From Ptychodera flava (lineage: Eukaryota; Hemichordata; Enteropneusta; Ptychoderidae): DNA of 64,000 bases. The position numbers were made by a program, and so were the translations under genes. Under the pieces are notes generated by a model. That model was given only the letters and a program-made list of their open reading frames with translations, ran no database searches and was not told where the DNA came from. The first letter of the stretch is position 1, and each line of letters starts with the position of its first letter. This document shows, piece after piece, positions 11,121 through 22,230 of the stretch. The stretch lies in assembly GCF_041260155.1 (NCBI RefSeq), contig NC_091946.1, forward strand, positions 23,073,141 to 23,137,140. Reading direction: 5' to 3'.

Positions 11121-11250
11121 AACACAGGCACTACCGTAGTTGATGGCGCTTTTAGTGTAGTAGCTACTACACTAAAAGCGAGCGCTATCAACTACGGTGG
11201 TGCCTGTGACGAGAAAGGGCGTAAACTTCCTCTTTTTCCATGTCACAGGG
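11121..11250. mobile_element. CACAGGCA hairpin
   Basis: ACAGGCACTACCGTAGTTGA is mirrored by TCAACTACGGTGGTGCCTGT (right end 11208). The inner arms CTTTTAGTGTAGTAG and CTACTACACTAAAAG meet with no loop at about 11161-11166. A further CCTGTGAC...GTCACAGG pair frames 11203-11250. Confidence 0.75.
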
Positions 11251-11315
11251 GCCAACCACACGAGGTTAGAGTTGCCAATGACGGTCACTCAAATAGTGGA
11301 GTGGGTGCATAAGCT

Positions 11316-11395
11316 TAGCTGTGGTATTTTCAGACGGGATTTTTGCCTTTTCGGAGATGGTTTTGACTTTTACGACTTCGTAAAAGTCGTGAACA
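11316..11395. repeat. Diverged arm of the 10868 hairpin
   Basis: TAGCTGTGGTATTTTCAGAC onward matches one arm of the 10868-11022 element. It is followed by a small hairpin, GACTTTTACGA and TCGTAAAAGTC. Confidence 0.65.
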
Positions 11396-11404
11396 CACAC
11401 AGGC

Positions 11405-11594
11405 GCCCGTGCACTTGGTAGTCTGCTACATACATCGATCGATTTTCTGCTCGATCTATCGATCCCCGTATTCGATCTGCCCGCCACTGCAACCTAAATA
11501 CTCCCAGTACAGTAGCAGTGGCGGGCAGATTGAGTACGGGATTGATGGATCAGGCAGATAATCGATCGATCTAGCAGACTACCCAGCGCACGGG
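11405..11594. mobile_element. 190-bp hairpin, CCCGTGC ends
   Basis: Left blocks GGTAGTCTGCTA, TCGATCGATT and CTGCCCGCCACTGC return inverted as GCAGTGGCGGGCAG, AATCGATCGA and TAGCAGACTACC. A short loop lies near 11493-11515. Arms show several mismatches, so it is older than the perfect hairpin at 10692. Confidence 0.8.
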
Positions 11595-12850
11595 ATTAGT
11601 ATCTGTACCTGTAAAAGGGGCATAAATATTACCAATTTCCATGTACAGAGTGCAGACAATGTGATCTTTTGACTTGATTCTACCCTTGACATATAACTTA
11701 AAAGACAATACAAAATAATATCCGTTCACCATTTCCTCCGTTCAAAATTAACAGCTTATTGTCCAAACGCTTGTGTAACTTCCTATGTAAGTAATAATAT
11801 CAATTGTGAGAAAGTTCCATTTTTAGTGTTCGGCTGCAAACTGACATGACATGCATATTTAAATACAAAAGATAATGCAAAACCCGTCACAGGTATTTAC
11901 AAAGCATCTGCGTGAATGTCCGCACATGTAACTGCATGAAACTTTTTGAAACACAAGCAATGACATGAAACCTTTCCAAACATATGGGATAAAGGATAGG
12001 ATAGGATAAATAATTTATATAGCGCCTAGTATCCATCAGTAATGTTCACTGGTGCTTTACACTATAGGTCACAGGTAAGCTCTCTTGAAGAAATGAGTCG
12101 TAAACTTAGATTTGAAGGTGCGAATGTCGGAAGCTGATCGAATATGAGTTGGCAGTTTGTTCTATAGAATTGACGAAGAAAAGGAGAAGGATCTGTCACC
12201 GTGTGGAACTTTAAGTGTGGTTTGTAGACTTGATCTGAGAGATCTGCTGGGGGTGTTGACTTCAATGAGTTCAGCCAGGTATGAAGGAGCGAGTGCATGT
12301 ATTGATTTATGTGTGAGAAGCAGAGACTAACTTACCATAACTATTCTACCGCTCAACCAGGCATGTGACTTAATATTATTTTCTTGGTTCTACCAATCGC
12401 CAGATTTTCCTTATCATTTCGTTTGCAACATTTTTTTTTTCATACCAGTGAATGAAACCATCACTACGTACAATTTGTGATTTCTTTAGTCCAAAATTCG
12501 ATTTTCACAAAAATAATCCGATGAAAAGTCTATTCATTCTGTAAGCTTCAAAATGAGCATCCATAAGTGCATTAAGTGGTACACCAAAAAACCTGTGAAA
12601 TTTTAAGAGTCCGATTATATATCCCCGAGGTGCATTTAACCTTGAAAGTGACAATTTCAGTAGACAATCGCCAGTTATGGGAGAACAGCGGGAAAATGAT
12701 CCCTTTTGAAACTTGTACAACATTAGTGTCTATACCGGTAATTTTCTCGCGCAAAGTTGAACTGTCAAAACTCGGCAAATAAAGGATAGCATTCAGCCTG
12801 ACACATGTGCAGAAAGCCAGAACACCCATGAGTATCCGCTGACCTCCCTC
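11595..12850. other. No gene seen; one probable dispersed repeat
   Basis: About 11990-12300 begins with (GGATA)n and AATTTATATAGCGCC and continues through GAGTTGGCAGTTTGTTC and GAGAAGGATCTGTCACC. It resembles from memory a dispersed repeat of fish and marine invertebrate genomes; class uncertain. The rest is unassigned. Confidence 0.4.
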
Positions 12851-12940
12851 CGAGCTCAGATATTATCTCCGTTCTGTGACGGAGCAGGTCGTACAATTTG
12901 CATAGTTCATTGCGCATGCTAAGTAGACATTGCCAATATA
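12851..12940 (-). repeat. Inverted-repeat partner of 22148-22230
   Basis: Read on the minus strand, the block GCGCAATGAACTATGCAAAT followed by GACCTGCTCCGTCACAGAAC recurs on the plus strand near 22161-22210. The two copies are in opposite orientation and 9.2 kb apart. A short frame (MRNELCKLYDLLRHRTEI) is open here but changes frame in the other copy. Confidence 0.7.
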
Positions 12941-12971
12941 ATCTACAAGATTTCTTCGCTTTACCTTGTAA

Positions 12972-15321
12972 GGGACGGACCATTAGATCTTGGGAGGGGG
13001 GTGGTCAAAAACAGAAAAAAAAAAAATTTCAGAGCAGAAAGTTAGGAAAAAAAATCTTCAAACTAGTTTGCAAAATAAAAAATAAATAAATAAGAAGACA
13101 AAGGCGTAAAAAAAAAATCTGCAAAAGTCTTTAAAATTTTGAATTTTTTTAGATTTTACCGACAGAAAGCAACTTTCTGTATTTTTAGTACATCCTCCCG
13201 GCACATTTTTAATTTTAATTTATACATTTAGAGTGCCTGTATCCCTTGTACTGGAATTTGTGATTATCTTATCTTTTCAGGACTTTTGTATTCTGATCAC
13301 TTGAAAATTATGAAATTATAGAGCCTGTTTTCTACTTGTTTCCTGCGTACAAACCAAGCAGGTACACTAGGTAAAACATTGAAACTATGGTATGGTTGCG
13401 GCTGACTCGCAGCGTGTTTGCAAGGTTATATCTGATTGGTCGATTGTCACTATTCACAGCAACTTAGGGAGTTTATTTGTATTGTTTTAATTATATTGGT
13501 AAGATTCAGCCAACCAATAGGATAACAGCTTCGAAATCGCTGCAAGTCGGCCCTATGATTGTCAAGACAGAAAGTTGTATTTGCCTTTTGAGATCAAGGT
13601 AAACAGATGCGGGCCACATCAGTTTCATTTTTTTCCCAGCATTTTATTGCAATGATGAATGCAAGAATGGGTGAACAAGTAGAAACACGTCAATAATGAT
13701 AAAACAACATATCAAGTCATTATGTATTATTTTGCTTTTAAAAAGGCATTTTCAATTCTTTTTTCTCAAAAAACAGCCTCAAAAAACAACAGCAACACAT
13801 GTTTTAACATTCAACAATACACTACGTAGAATGCCATCTATCCAACAAATCCCAACACAAAAACACACAAAAGGGTTGAACTTTGAAAGTTTCTCAATAG
13901 CAAATACTGAATAACTCTGCATGAATAATCGTTTTGTGTAGCAAATTTCAAAGAAATTGGACAAGCCCTTTCAGAGAATACAGATTTTTTGACCATTTTT
14001 TGGCATAAATTGCCCTAAAAAGACAAATATTGAAATTTCAACACATCTATACACATCCAATCAATTTGGACATGCTGCTACAGAGAAATAGATGTTTTGA
14101 TCAAAAAAGGGCAACAATTGCTCTAAAAACACAAATATGCAAATTTAACTATATTATTTAGCTTATTTTAGCTTCTCAGCTTGTCAAAATCAATTGTAAA
14201 TCATGAGATATGCATGATGTTTGGCGGAGTGAATGTAGTCATTTCACCACGCAGTAGAAAGGGAAGCCAGGAAACCAAAATAGTCAATTTTCAAAACTAT
14301 AGGAAGCTACTGAGGAGCAAGAAGACCATGTTTCAGAGGAAGATGTGTAATCCGAAAAAAATGCTCCCAAAGTGCCACCAAATAACACCATTTTTATCTC
14401 TGTTTTTCAAAAGCTCCAATAGCAGGAGGGGGGACACCCCCCTCCTGACCTCCCCCCGCAAAAATACTCCCAAAGTGCCACCAAATAACACCATTTTAAT
14501 CTCTATTTTTCAAACTGTTAAATCAAGGTTACACCAGAGCAAGACTTGTCTCTACATTCAAACGCTTTTTTGGCAGGTATCGCAAGCTGGTTGATAAATA
14601 CGATATCTCTCTTCGACAAATGATCACTGATGGCATCGGTGACATGGGGCCTTAGTTAGTGACCACTACCTATCTGACTTACAGATTGATATATGGCGGG
14701 TGCCACATGTGGGGCAGGATGCGCTTACTATTTTCGAAACACCTGACATCACTTCTTGGTCTTCTGGCCAGAGGTCCATATATCTTTCTTTCATGAATAT
14801 GACTTTGTTTGTGTACCGTCTATTTACTGTCTGTTCTGTGCTGTTTTGTGTCTATGTTTACAACTATTGTCTTACAAATTTTGACCTAGTGTTATTGGAT
14901 TATGGATTGGTATGATTGCGATTATTTTTCAAAAGCTCCAACGGCAGGAGGGGGACACCCCCTCCTAACCACCCCCCGCAAAAATACTCCCCAAGTGCCA
15001 CCAAATAACACCATTTTAATCTCTATTTTTCAAAAACTCCAACGCCAGCAGGGGGACACCTCTCTCCTGACCTCCCCCCCCCCTCCGTGACCGCTTGCGT
15101 GGCCGCTTGTGGTGCTTGGCACCACATCTTTGCCCTCTTTATGTTCAGACAACGACGAACTAAAAAAAAATTATAAATCTGAAAATTTACTCTGAAAAAA
15201 AAAATTTGCACAGCTAATCTCAATTGGAAAAAAAAAATTTCAGAAATTTACAATAGTAAAAAGAAAATTTTCACAATTTCATTGTGACCACCCCCCCTCC
15301 CAAGGTATAATGGTCCATCCC
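12972..15321. mobile_element. Harbinger-like non-autonomous DNA transposon, copy 1 (2350 bp)
   Basis: Left end GGGACGGACCATTAGATCTT and inverted right end GGGATGGACCATTATACCTT are flanked by TAA on both sides (12969-12971, 15322-15324). A 3-bp TWA duplication with GGG ends points to PIF/Harbinger. No transposase frame is present. The right half holds about 105-bp tandem units containing GTGCCACCAAATAACACCAT. It is interrupted by a 418-bp insertion at 14515. Copy 2 is at 20334. Confidence 0.85.
14515..14932. mobile_element. 418-bp unclassified insertion inside the Harbinger-like copy 1
   Basis: The 11-mer TATTTTTCAAA is duplicated at 14504-14514 and 14933-14943, and copy 2 of the host element lacks the insert. 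It has no inverted ends. Short frames resemble coding debris of a retroelement but I cannot name the family. It is broken and old. The duplication length fits target-primed insertion. Confidence 0.7.
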
Positions 15322-15427
15322 TAAAAGAACCTTGTTTTACGGGGTACCAGTCTACTCGCCCGATACCAACTCGGCCGATACCAACTCGGCCGATATTATT
15401 TTGCAATTTTATGAGTACCTGGTACGC

Positions 15428-15516
15428 TAGCTCTGCGTGGCAGGGCTGTGTGTTTACCGGCATTATAAGGAGGCCGTATAACGCCGGTAAACACACAGCC
15501 CAGCCATGCAGAGCTA
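15428..15516. mobile_element. TAGCTCTGC-family hairpin, 89 bp, 9-bp target duplication
   Basis: TAGCTCTGCGTGGCAGGGCT at the left and the inverse of TAGCTCTGCATGGCTGGGCT at the right. CTGGTACGC is duplicated at 15419-15427 and 15517-15525. It is the shortest complete copy of the family. Confidence 0.85.
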
Positions 15517-15525
15517 CTGGTACGC

Positions 15526-16148
15526 TTGCTGCGAATCTGTAGCCTTTGCCACTCGGGTAGCTTGGTCATAGGAGTAGAAGAACATGTCAAGGAGTGGCAC
15601 TGGCAGGGCTCGTTTTCGCAGCAACTGGTATGCATAAAACGTTTTATTTCTAACAACAAATATTTCTAACATAGAGAACCACAGGTGCGGCTTGAAATAT
15701 GTGCCAACACGGAAGACTTTTTATTTGCGAATTTCACGTTTTGCAAATCTCTTGAAAGAATAAATTTCGTTCGGCTTCTTTACGTAGAGGGATAGTTACT
15801 GCGTACGGGCTCACTTCTTTAGGAACAGCAGGACCGTCTTTCACGAGTTACTGGCCTGGCATGACATGGAAATAGCTGGCCTCGGGCCATCGGGTTAGCG
15901 TACATGGAATCTACAACACCGTGACCCTATCTCAAAACAACGGACGAGTTGGTAGCGAGTTGACTGTAATTCTGTTTTACTTTACCAACCCTTTAGGAAA
16001 CTGAGGAAAAACCCTGTCGCCAAATAGAAAACTTTCCCCTGAAAGGATTTATTTATTTTCCTACAACCAAATACCTAATCAGTGATATTTTAAAAGTTGT
16101 ACGTTACGGTCAAAAGGCAGAGAGGAAATTCTTCCGTACTGATTTCCT

Positions 16149-16201
<53 letters not shown>

Positions 16202-16689
16202 TTGTGGTTTCCAAAGCTTACATAAAACGAAAAAGACTAACATTTTGACAGGACAGGAAACGCCACCTGAAAGCCATATTAGAGGTGTTGCTAAACACAT
16301 ATTTTCCGCTGCAAAAAGTTTTAATATTTTATTAAAGCTCGGCAGACAGACACTTTATAAAGTTCACAAGCTTAATTTTCAATTTTGATATAAAAAAGAG
16401 GGTCAAAATTATCTCCATGGCAATTAAGCAAATATTTACAACGAAAACATCACGAGATTTCTAAAAGTTAACAGCATTTGCGAATAGAGGTCACTTTCGC
16501 AATTTCCGAAGTTATTTTGTGAACACTTGTCAAGGAAGTGTTCGAAGATTAAAGAAAACTCCTCCACGGCTTTCATTTCATTCTCTCCATTGTACAACAT
16601 ACATTGTGACGCAAATAGATACCAACTTTCCGATGCTGCTCGTCGAATTATGAGATAAAAAAGTTGACACAAGAATACCTTGTAAAGAT
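15526..16689. other. No gene seen; (ATT)n at 16152-16201
   Basis: A 50-bp ATT microsatellite lies at 16152-16201. The rest carries no supported feature. Confidence 0.45.
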
Positions 16690-19600
16690 TACAGTAGCGT
16701 GTCGTTGTGACACGAAAATAGTTTGCAGCAATCTGTACTATCTGACCGCACCAGCTATGCGTGTAACAAAAAGTGAGTAATCTGCACTATAGCGTTAAAC
16801 TCCTATTTTGTTAAGAAACGACGAAATCATCTCAATCCCAAGCATTCTTCAATATGCTCACGGCTATCTATTGTCTTCAGTTTCACTTTGCTGCAATCTG
16901 CAATATCCGACAATCTATGACTCGGCTCCGAGTAACCTTCACTAACGTTAAAACTCCGTCTAGGCTGAAAAAAAATACCAATCCGTCTCAGTCTGCAGCA
17001 TCCTCCAATACACTCAGGACTCTATCAAAGTCCACACATAAGAAAAGTCAATCACTTCGCAGCTATCTGCAATATCCAACATGTTAAGTGTAGGTACAAA
17101 AATTAGTAAAGTCTCAGCTCGGAGCAAACTGCACTGACGTTAAACTCCGTCAAGGCTGAGAAATTACTGATCTATCTCAGTTCGTAGCATTCTCAAGATA
17201 CACTAAGGACTCTATCAAAGTCCACAGATATGAAAAGTCAATCACTTTGCAGCAGTCTGAAATATATGTGTAGTACAAAAATTATCAAATGTCTCAGCTC
17301 GGAGCAAACTGCACTGACACTAAAATTCCGTCAAGGCTGAGAAATTACTCTGTATCTCAGTCCGTAGCATTCTCCAATACACTCAGGACTCTATCAAAAT
17401 TCACAGATACGAAAAGTCATTCACTTTGCAGCCATCTGCAATATCCGACACATTATGTGTAGGTACAAAATTATCAAAGTCTCAGCTCGGAGCAAACTGC
17501 GCTAACATTAAAACTCTGTCCGGGTTAGGAAATTACTAATCTATCCCAGTCCGTAGCATTCTCTAATAAACTCAGGACTCTATTATATGTGCACCGTTAA
17601 GAAAATTCTTTCACTTTGCAGCAATCTGCAATATCCGACACACTATGTATAGGTACAAAAATTATTAAAGTCTCAGCTCGGAGCAAAATGCACTTACGTT
17701 AAAACTCTGTCCAGGCTAAGAAATGACCAGTCTATCTCAGAAATGACCAGTCTATCTCAATCCGTTGCAGCTACAATAAATTCAGGACTCTATCAAAAGG
17801 TCCACGGATACGAAAAGTCAATTGTTTGCAGCAATCTGCAACATGCAATACGCAGTGTGTATGAGGAACGGTCAAAATGTCTCAGCTCGGAGCAAAATTG
17901 CAGTAACGTTAAAACTCCGTACAGGCTACGAAATTACCATTCTATCTCGGTCTGCAACATCATTTAATAAACTCCGGACTCTATGAAATTCCACGGATAC
18001 GAAAAGTCATTCACTTTGCAGCAATCTGCAATATCCGACACGCTATGAATAGTACAAAAACAATAAATTCAGGACTATCTAAAGTCCACGGATACGAAAA
18101 GTCAATTATTTGCAGTAATCTGCAACATGCAATACGCTATGCATATTACGAAATGGTCAAAATGTCTCATCTCGGAACAAACTGCACTAACGTTAAAACC
18201 GTCCATCCATGTTAAGAAATTACTAATCTATCTCCGAGTCAGTAAGTAGCACCATCCAATATGCTCGGCATCCTATCTATAGTCAACATTTAAGAAAAAT
18301 GCTAAGTTTCCAACAAACTGCAAAATCCAATACACTGTAGGCCTATAGGCCTAGGACGAGTTAAAATGTCTCAGCTCCGAGTCGGAGCAAACTGCAGATA
18401 AAACTACGTCCAGGCTTCGAAATTTAAAATCTATCTCAGTCCGTTATATCCTCAAATAAGCTCACATCTCTCTTTAAAGGCCTGTGATACGAAAAGTCAA
18501 CCATTATTGCAGCAATGTGCAAGATCCAATACGCTGTATATATGACGAAACGGTTATAATGTCTCAGCTCGGAGCATACTGCACTAACGTTAAAACTGTT
18601 AAAACTCCGTCCAGGCCAAAAAAAAATTGACAAATCACTCCATGAACGTTCGGTTGTATCCACAATAATCTCAGGACTATATCTAAAGTCCATGCTTACG
18701 AAAAATTTAATCACTTTGCCACAATATCCGACATGCTATGTGTAATACATAAATTATCAAAATGTCTCAGCTCGGAGCAAACTGCACTAATGTAAAACTC
18801 CGTCCATGTCAAGAAATTACCAATCAATCTCAGTCCGTCGCATCCTCCAATATGCTCGAGTCGCCGTCTATAATCAACATTTAAGAAAAAACGCCGAGTT
18901 CCCAACAAACCCCAATATCCAATACGCTGTGAATATGACGAAACTTTTAAAATGTCTCAGCTCGGAGCAAACTGCACTAACGTTAAAAATATTTCCATGA
19001 TAAGAAAATTCAAATCTATCTCAGTTCGTAGCATCCTCCATTTTGCTCGACACTCTATCTATAGTCAATATTTTAGAGAAAAAACGCTAAGTTTCTAACA
19101 AACTGCAATATCCAATACGCTGTGTAGGCCTATATGACGAGACTTTTAAAATGTCTCAACTCGGAGCAAAATGCAGATGAAAACTACATCCAGGCTTCGA
19201 AATTTAAAATCTATCTCAGTTCGTTGTATCCTCCTATAAGCTCCTAACTCTATCTTAAGGCCATGGACACGAAAAGTCAATCATTGGCAGCAATGTGCAT
19301 GATCCTATATACACTGTGTATATGACGAAACGGTTATAATGTCTCAGCGCAGAGCACACTGCACTAACGTTAAAACTCCGTCCACGCCAAAAAATGACCA
19401 ATCACTCACGTTTGGTTGCATCCACAATAATCTCAGGACTATATCTTGGCCCAAATTTACAAAGCAACTCACAATCTAACCCCCGACTATGTAGCCAGTA
19501 TGTTCAATAATTATATCCCTTCCTTCGTTCTTCCAATCAGAACCTCCTTATAAAGTTCCCAAAGCACGTACACTTCTTTATCAAAACACTTTGTCTGTTG

Positions 19601-20200
19601 CGGGTGTGGATGAATATAACAATCTCCCCAAATCAATCATAGCTTTAAGAAATCTTGTAACAACTTTCTGTATTCTATTTACTTGTCTGATGCTTCTTTG
19701 TAGTTTTTTTGATATCTGTACTTCTGTGTTTTTCGTGTTTTCAAGTTGGTGCTGTAATATGGTTTTCTTTTGTCTATTCGACCTCAATGAAAAGAGGTGT
19801 TTCATCTATGGAGTTATCGAATTTAAATAAAGATTAATAATATTAATAATATCTAAAGTCCATGCTTACGAAAAATGTCATCACTTTGCCGGAATATCCG
19901 ACACGCTATGTGTCTTAATTATCAAAATGTCTCAGCTCGGAGCAAACTGCAGTAAGATTAAAATTCCGTCCACGTCTTAGCTTAGTCCATATTATCGTCC
20001 AATATGCTCGTCTCCATCTATAGTCAACATTTAAGAAAAAAAAAACCGCTGAGTTTCCAACAAAATGCAATATCCAACACGCTGTGCATATGCCCGGTGC
20101 ACATGACGAAACTTTTAAAATGTCCCAGCTCGAAGCAAACATCACTATCGTTTATGTCCACGATAAGAAATTTCAACTCAGTCCGTAGCGTCCTTTATCG
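16690..20200. repeat. Diverged satellite array of about 190-bp units
   Basis: The marker CTCAGCTCGGAGCAAAC recurs near 17113, 17293, 17481, 17672, 17881, 18166, 18370, 18563, 18766, 18956, 19155, 19343, 19931 and 20124, mostly 180-210 bp apart. Units also share GCAGCAATCTGCAATATCC and ACGAAAAGTCA. The first units (16690-17100) are more decayed. Spacing jumps by about 398 bp after 19343, where a LINE-like fragment is inserted. Confidence 0.9.
19447..19854 (+). mobile_element. LINE-like 3' fragment inserted in the satellite array
   Basis: The satellite text at 18661-18700 (GGACTATATCTAAAGTCCAT) is an empty site. Here the same text is split after ATCT and resumes at 19855, with ATCT repeated. 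The insert ends AATAAAGATTAATAATATTA, a typical polyadenylation signal plus short-repeat tail of non-LTR retrotransposons. A frame near 19591 reads GVDEYNNLPKSIIALRN, like the last coding residues of LINE ORF2. Confidence 0.75.
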
Positions 20201-20333
20201 GGTGTTGCCAATGACTGGCGACGAGATGGCTTCTGACTTTTTGTAGCCTATTTGGCCGGAAATCGTAGGCCGGGCAGATTGGACAGTGAATAACATTTAT
20301 TTGTGTTAGTACAAGAGTCCCCACACAGTTTTA

Positions 20334-22090
20334 GGGACGGACCATTAGATGTTGGGAGGTGGGTGGTCAAAAACAGAAAAAAAAAATTTTCAGAGCAAAA
20401 GGTTAGGAAAAAAAATCTTCAAACTAGTTTGCAAAATAAAAATAAAATAAACAAGAAGACAAAGGCGTAAAAAAAAAATCTGCAAAAGTCTCTAAAATTT
20501 TGAATTTTTTTTAGATTTTACCGACAGGAAGCAACTTTCTGTATTTTTCAGTACATCCTCCAGGCACATTTTTAATTTTAATTTATACATTTAGAGTGAC
20601 TGTATCCCTTATACTGGAAGTTGTGATTATCTTATCTTTTCAGGACTTTTGTATTCTGATCACTTGAAAATTATGAAATTATAGAGCCTGTTTTCTACTT
20701 GTTTCCTGCGTACAAACCAAGCAGGTACACTAGGTAAAACATTGAAACTATGGTATGGTTGTCAAGACAGATAGTTGTATTTGCCTTTTAAGATCAAGGT
20801 AAACAGATGCAGGCCACATCAGTTTCATTTTTTTCCCAGCATTTATTGCAATGATGAATGCAAGAATGGGTGAACAAGTAGAAACACGTCAATAATGATA
20901 AAACAACATATCAAGTCATTATGTATTATTTTGCTTTAAAAAGGCATTTTCAATTCTTTTTTCTCAAAAGACAGCATCAAAAAACAACAGCAACACATGT
21001 TTTAACATTCAACAATACACTACGTAGAATGCCATCTATCCAACAAATCCCAACACAAAAACACACAAAGGGTTGAACTTTGAAAGTTTCTCGATAGCAA
21101 ATACTGAATAAATCTGCATGAATAATCGTTTTTGTGTAGCAAATTTCAAAGAAATTGGACAAGCCCTTTCAGAGAATACAGATTTTTTGACCATGAATGG
21201 CATAAATTGCCTAAAAGACAAATATTGAAATTTCAACACATCTATACACATCCAATCAATTTGGACATGCTGCTACAGAGAAATAGATGTTTTGATCAAA
21301 AAGGGCAACAATTGCTCTAAAAACACAAATATGCAAATTTAACTATATTATTTAGCTTATTTTAGCTTCTCAGCTTGTCAAAATCAATTGTAAATCATGA
21401 GATATGCATGATGTTTGGTGGGGTGAATGTAGGCATTTCACCACTCAGTAGAAAGGGAAGCCAGGAAACCAAAATAGTCAATTTTCAAAACTATAGGAAG
21501 CTACTGAGGAGCAAGAAGACCATGTTTCAGAGGAAGATGTGTAATCCGAAAAAAATGCTCCCAAAGTGCCACCAAATAACACCATTTTTATCTCTATTTT
21601 TCAAAAGCTCCCACAGCAGGAGGGGGGACACCCCCGTCCTGACCTCCCCCCGCAAAAATACTTCCCAAGTGCCACCAAATAACACCATTTTAATCTCTAT
21701 TTTTCAAAAGCTCCAACGGCAGCAGGGGGACACCCCCTCCTGACCTCCCCCCGCAAAAATCTCCCCAAGTGCCACCAAATAACACCATTTTAATCTCCAT
21801 TTTTCAAAAGCGCCAACGGCAGCTGGGGGACACCCCTCTCCTGACCCCCCCCCCTTGACCGCTTGCGTGGCCGCTTATGGTGCTTGGCACCACATCTTTG
21901 CCCTCTTTATCTTCAGACCGCGACGAACTAAAAAAAAATTATAAATCTGAAAATTTACTCTGAAAAAAAAAATTTGCACAGCTAATCTCAATTGTAAAAA
22001 AAAAATTTCAGAAATTTACAATAGTAAAAAAAAAATTTTCACAATTTCATTGTGACCACCCCCACCTCCCAAGGTCTAATGGTCCATCCC
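20334..22090. mobile_element. Harbinger-like non-autonomous DNA transposon, copy 2 (1757 bp)
   Basis: Same ends and body as the element at 12972, flanked by TTA on both sides (20331-20333, 22091-22093). It lacks the 418-bp insertion and a segment present near 13400-13560 in copy 1. The tandem 105-bp units are at about 21560-21850. Confidence 0.87.
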
Positions 22091-22147
22091 TTAATTGGCT
22101 TGTCATATTGCCAAGACTGCGTCTAATACATAGATCGTCATAATTCT

Positions 22148-22230
22148 AATGTCTACCTTGCATGCGCAATGAATTATGCAAATTTTTGACCTGCTCCGCC
22201 ACAGGACGGAGATAATGTCTGAGCTCAGCC
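22148..22230 (+). repeat. Inverted-repeat partner of 12851-12940
   Basis: Contains GCGCAATGAATTATGCAAAT and GACCTGCTCCGCCACAGGAC, the inverse of the block at 12851-12940. The pair brackets both Harbinger-like copies and the satellite array. Confidence 0.7.

Noticed and set aside
10782-11312. Frames of 109-141 codons across the hairpin nest
   Set aside because: They are shadows of palindromic repeats; both strands are open because the arms mirror each other.
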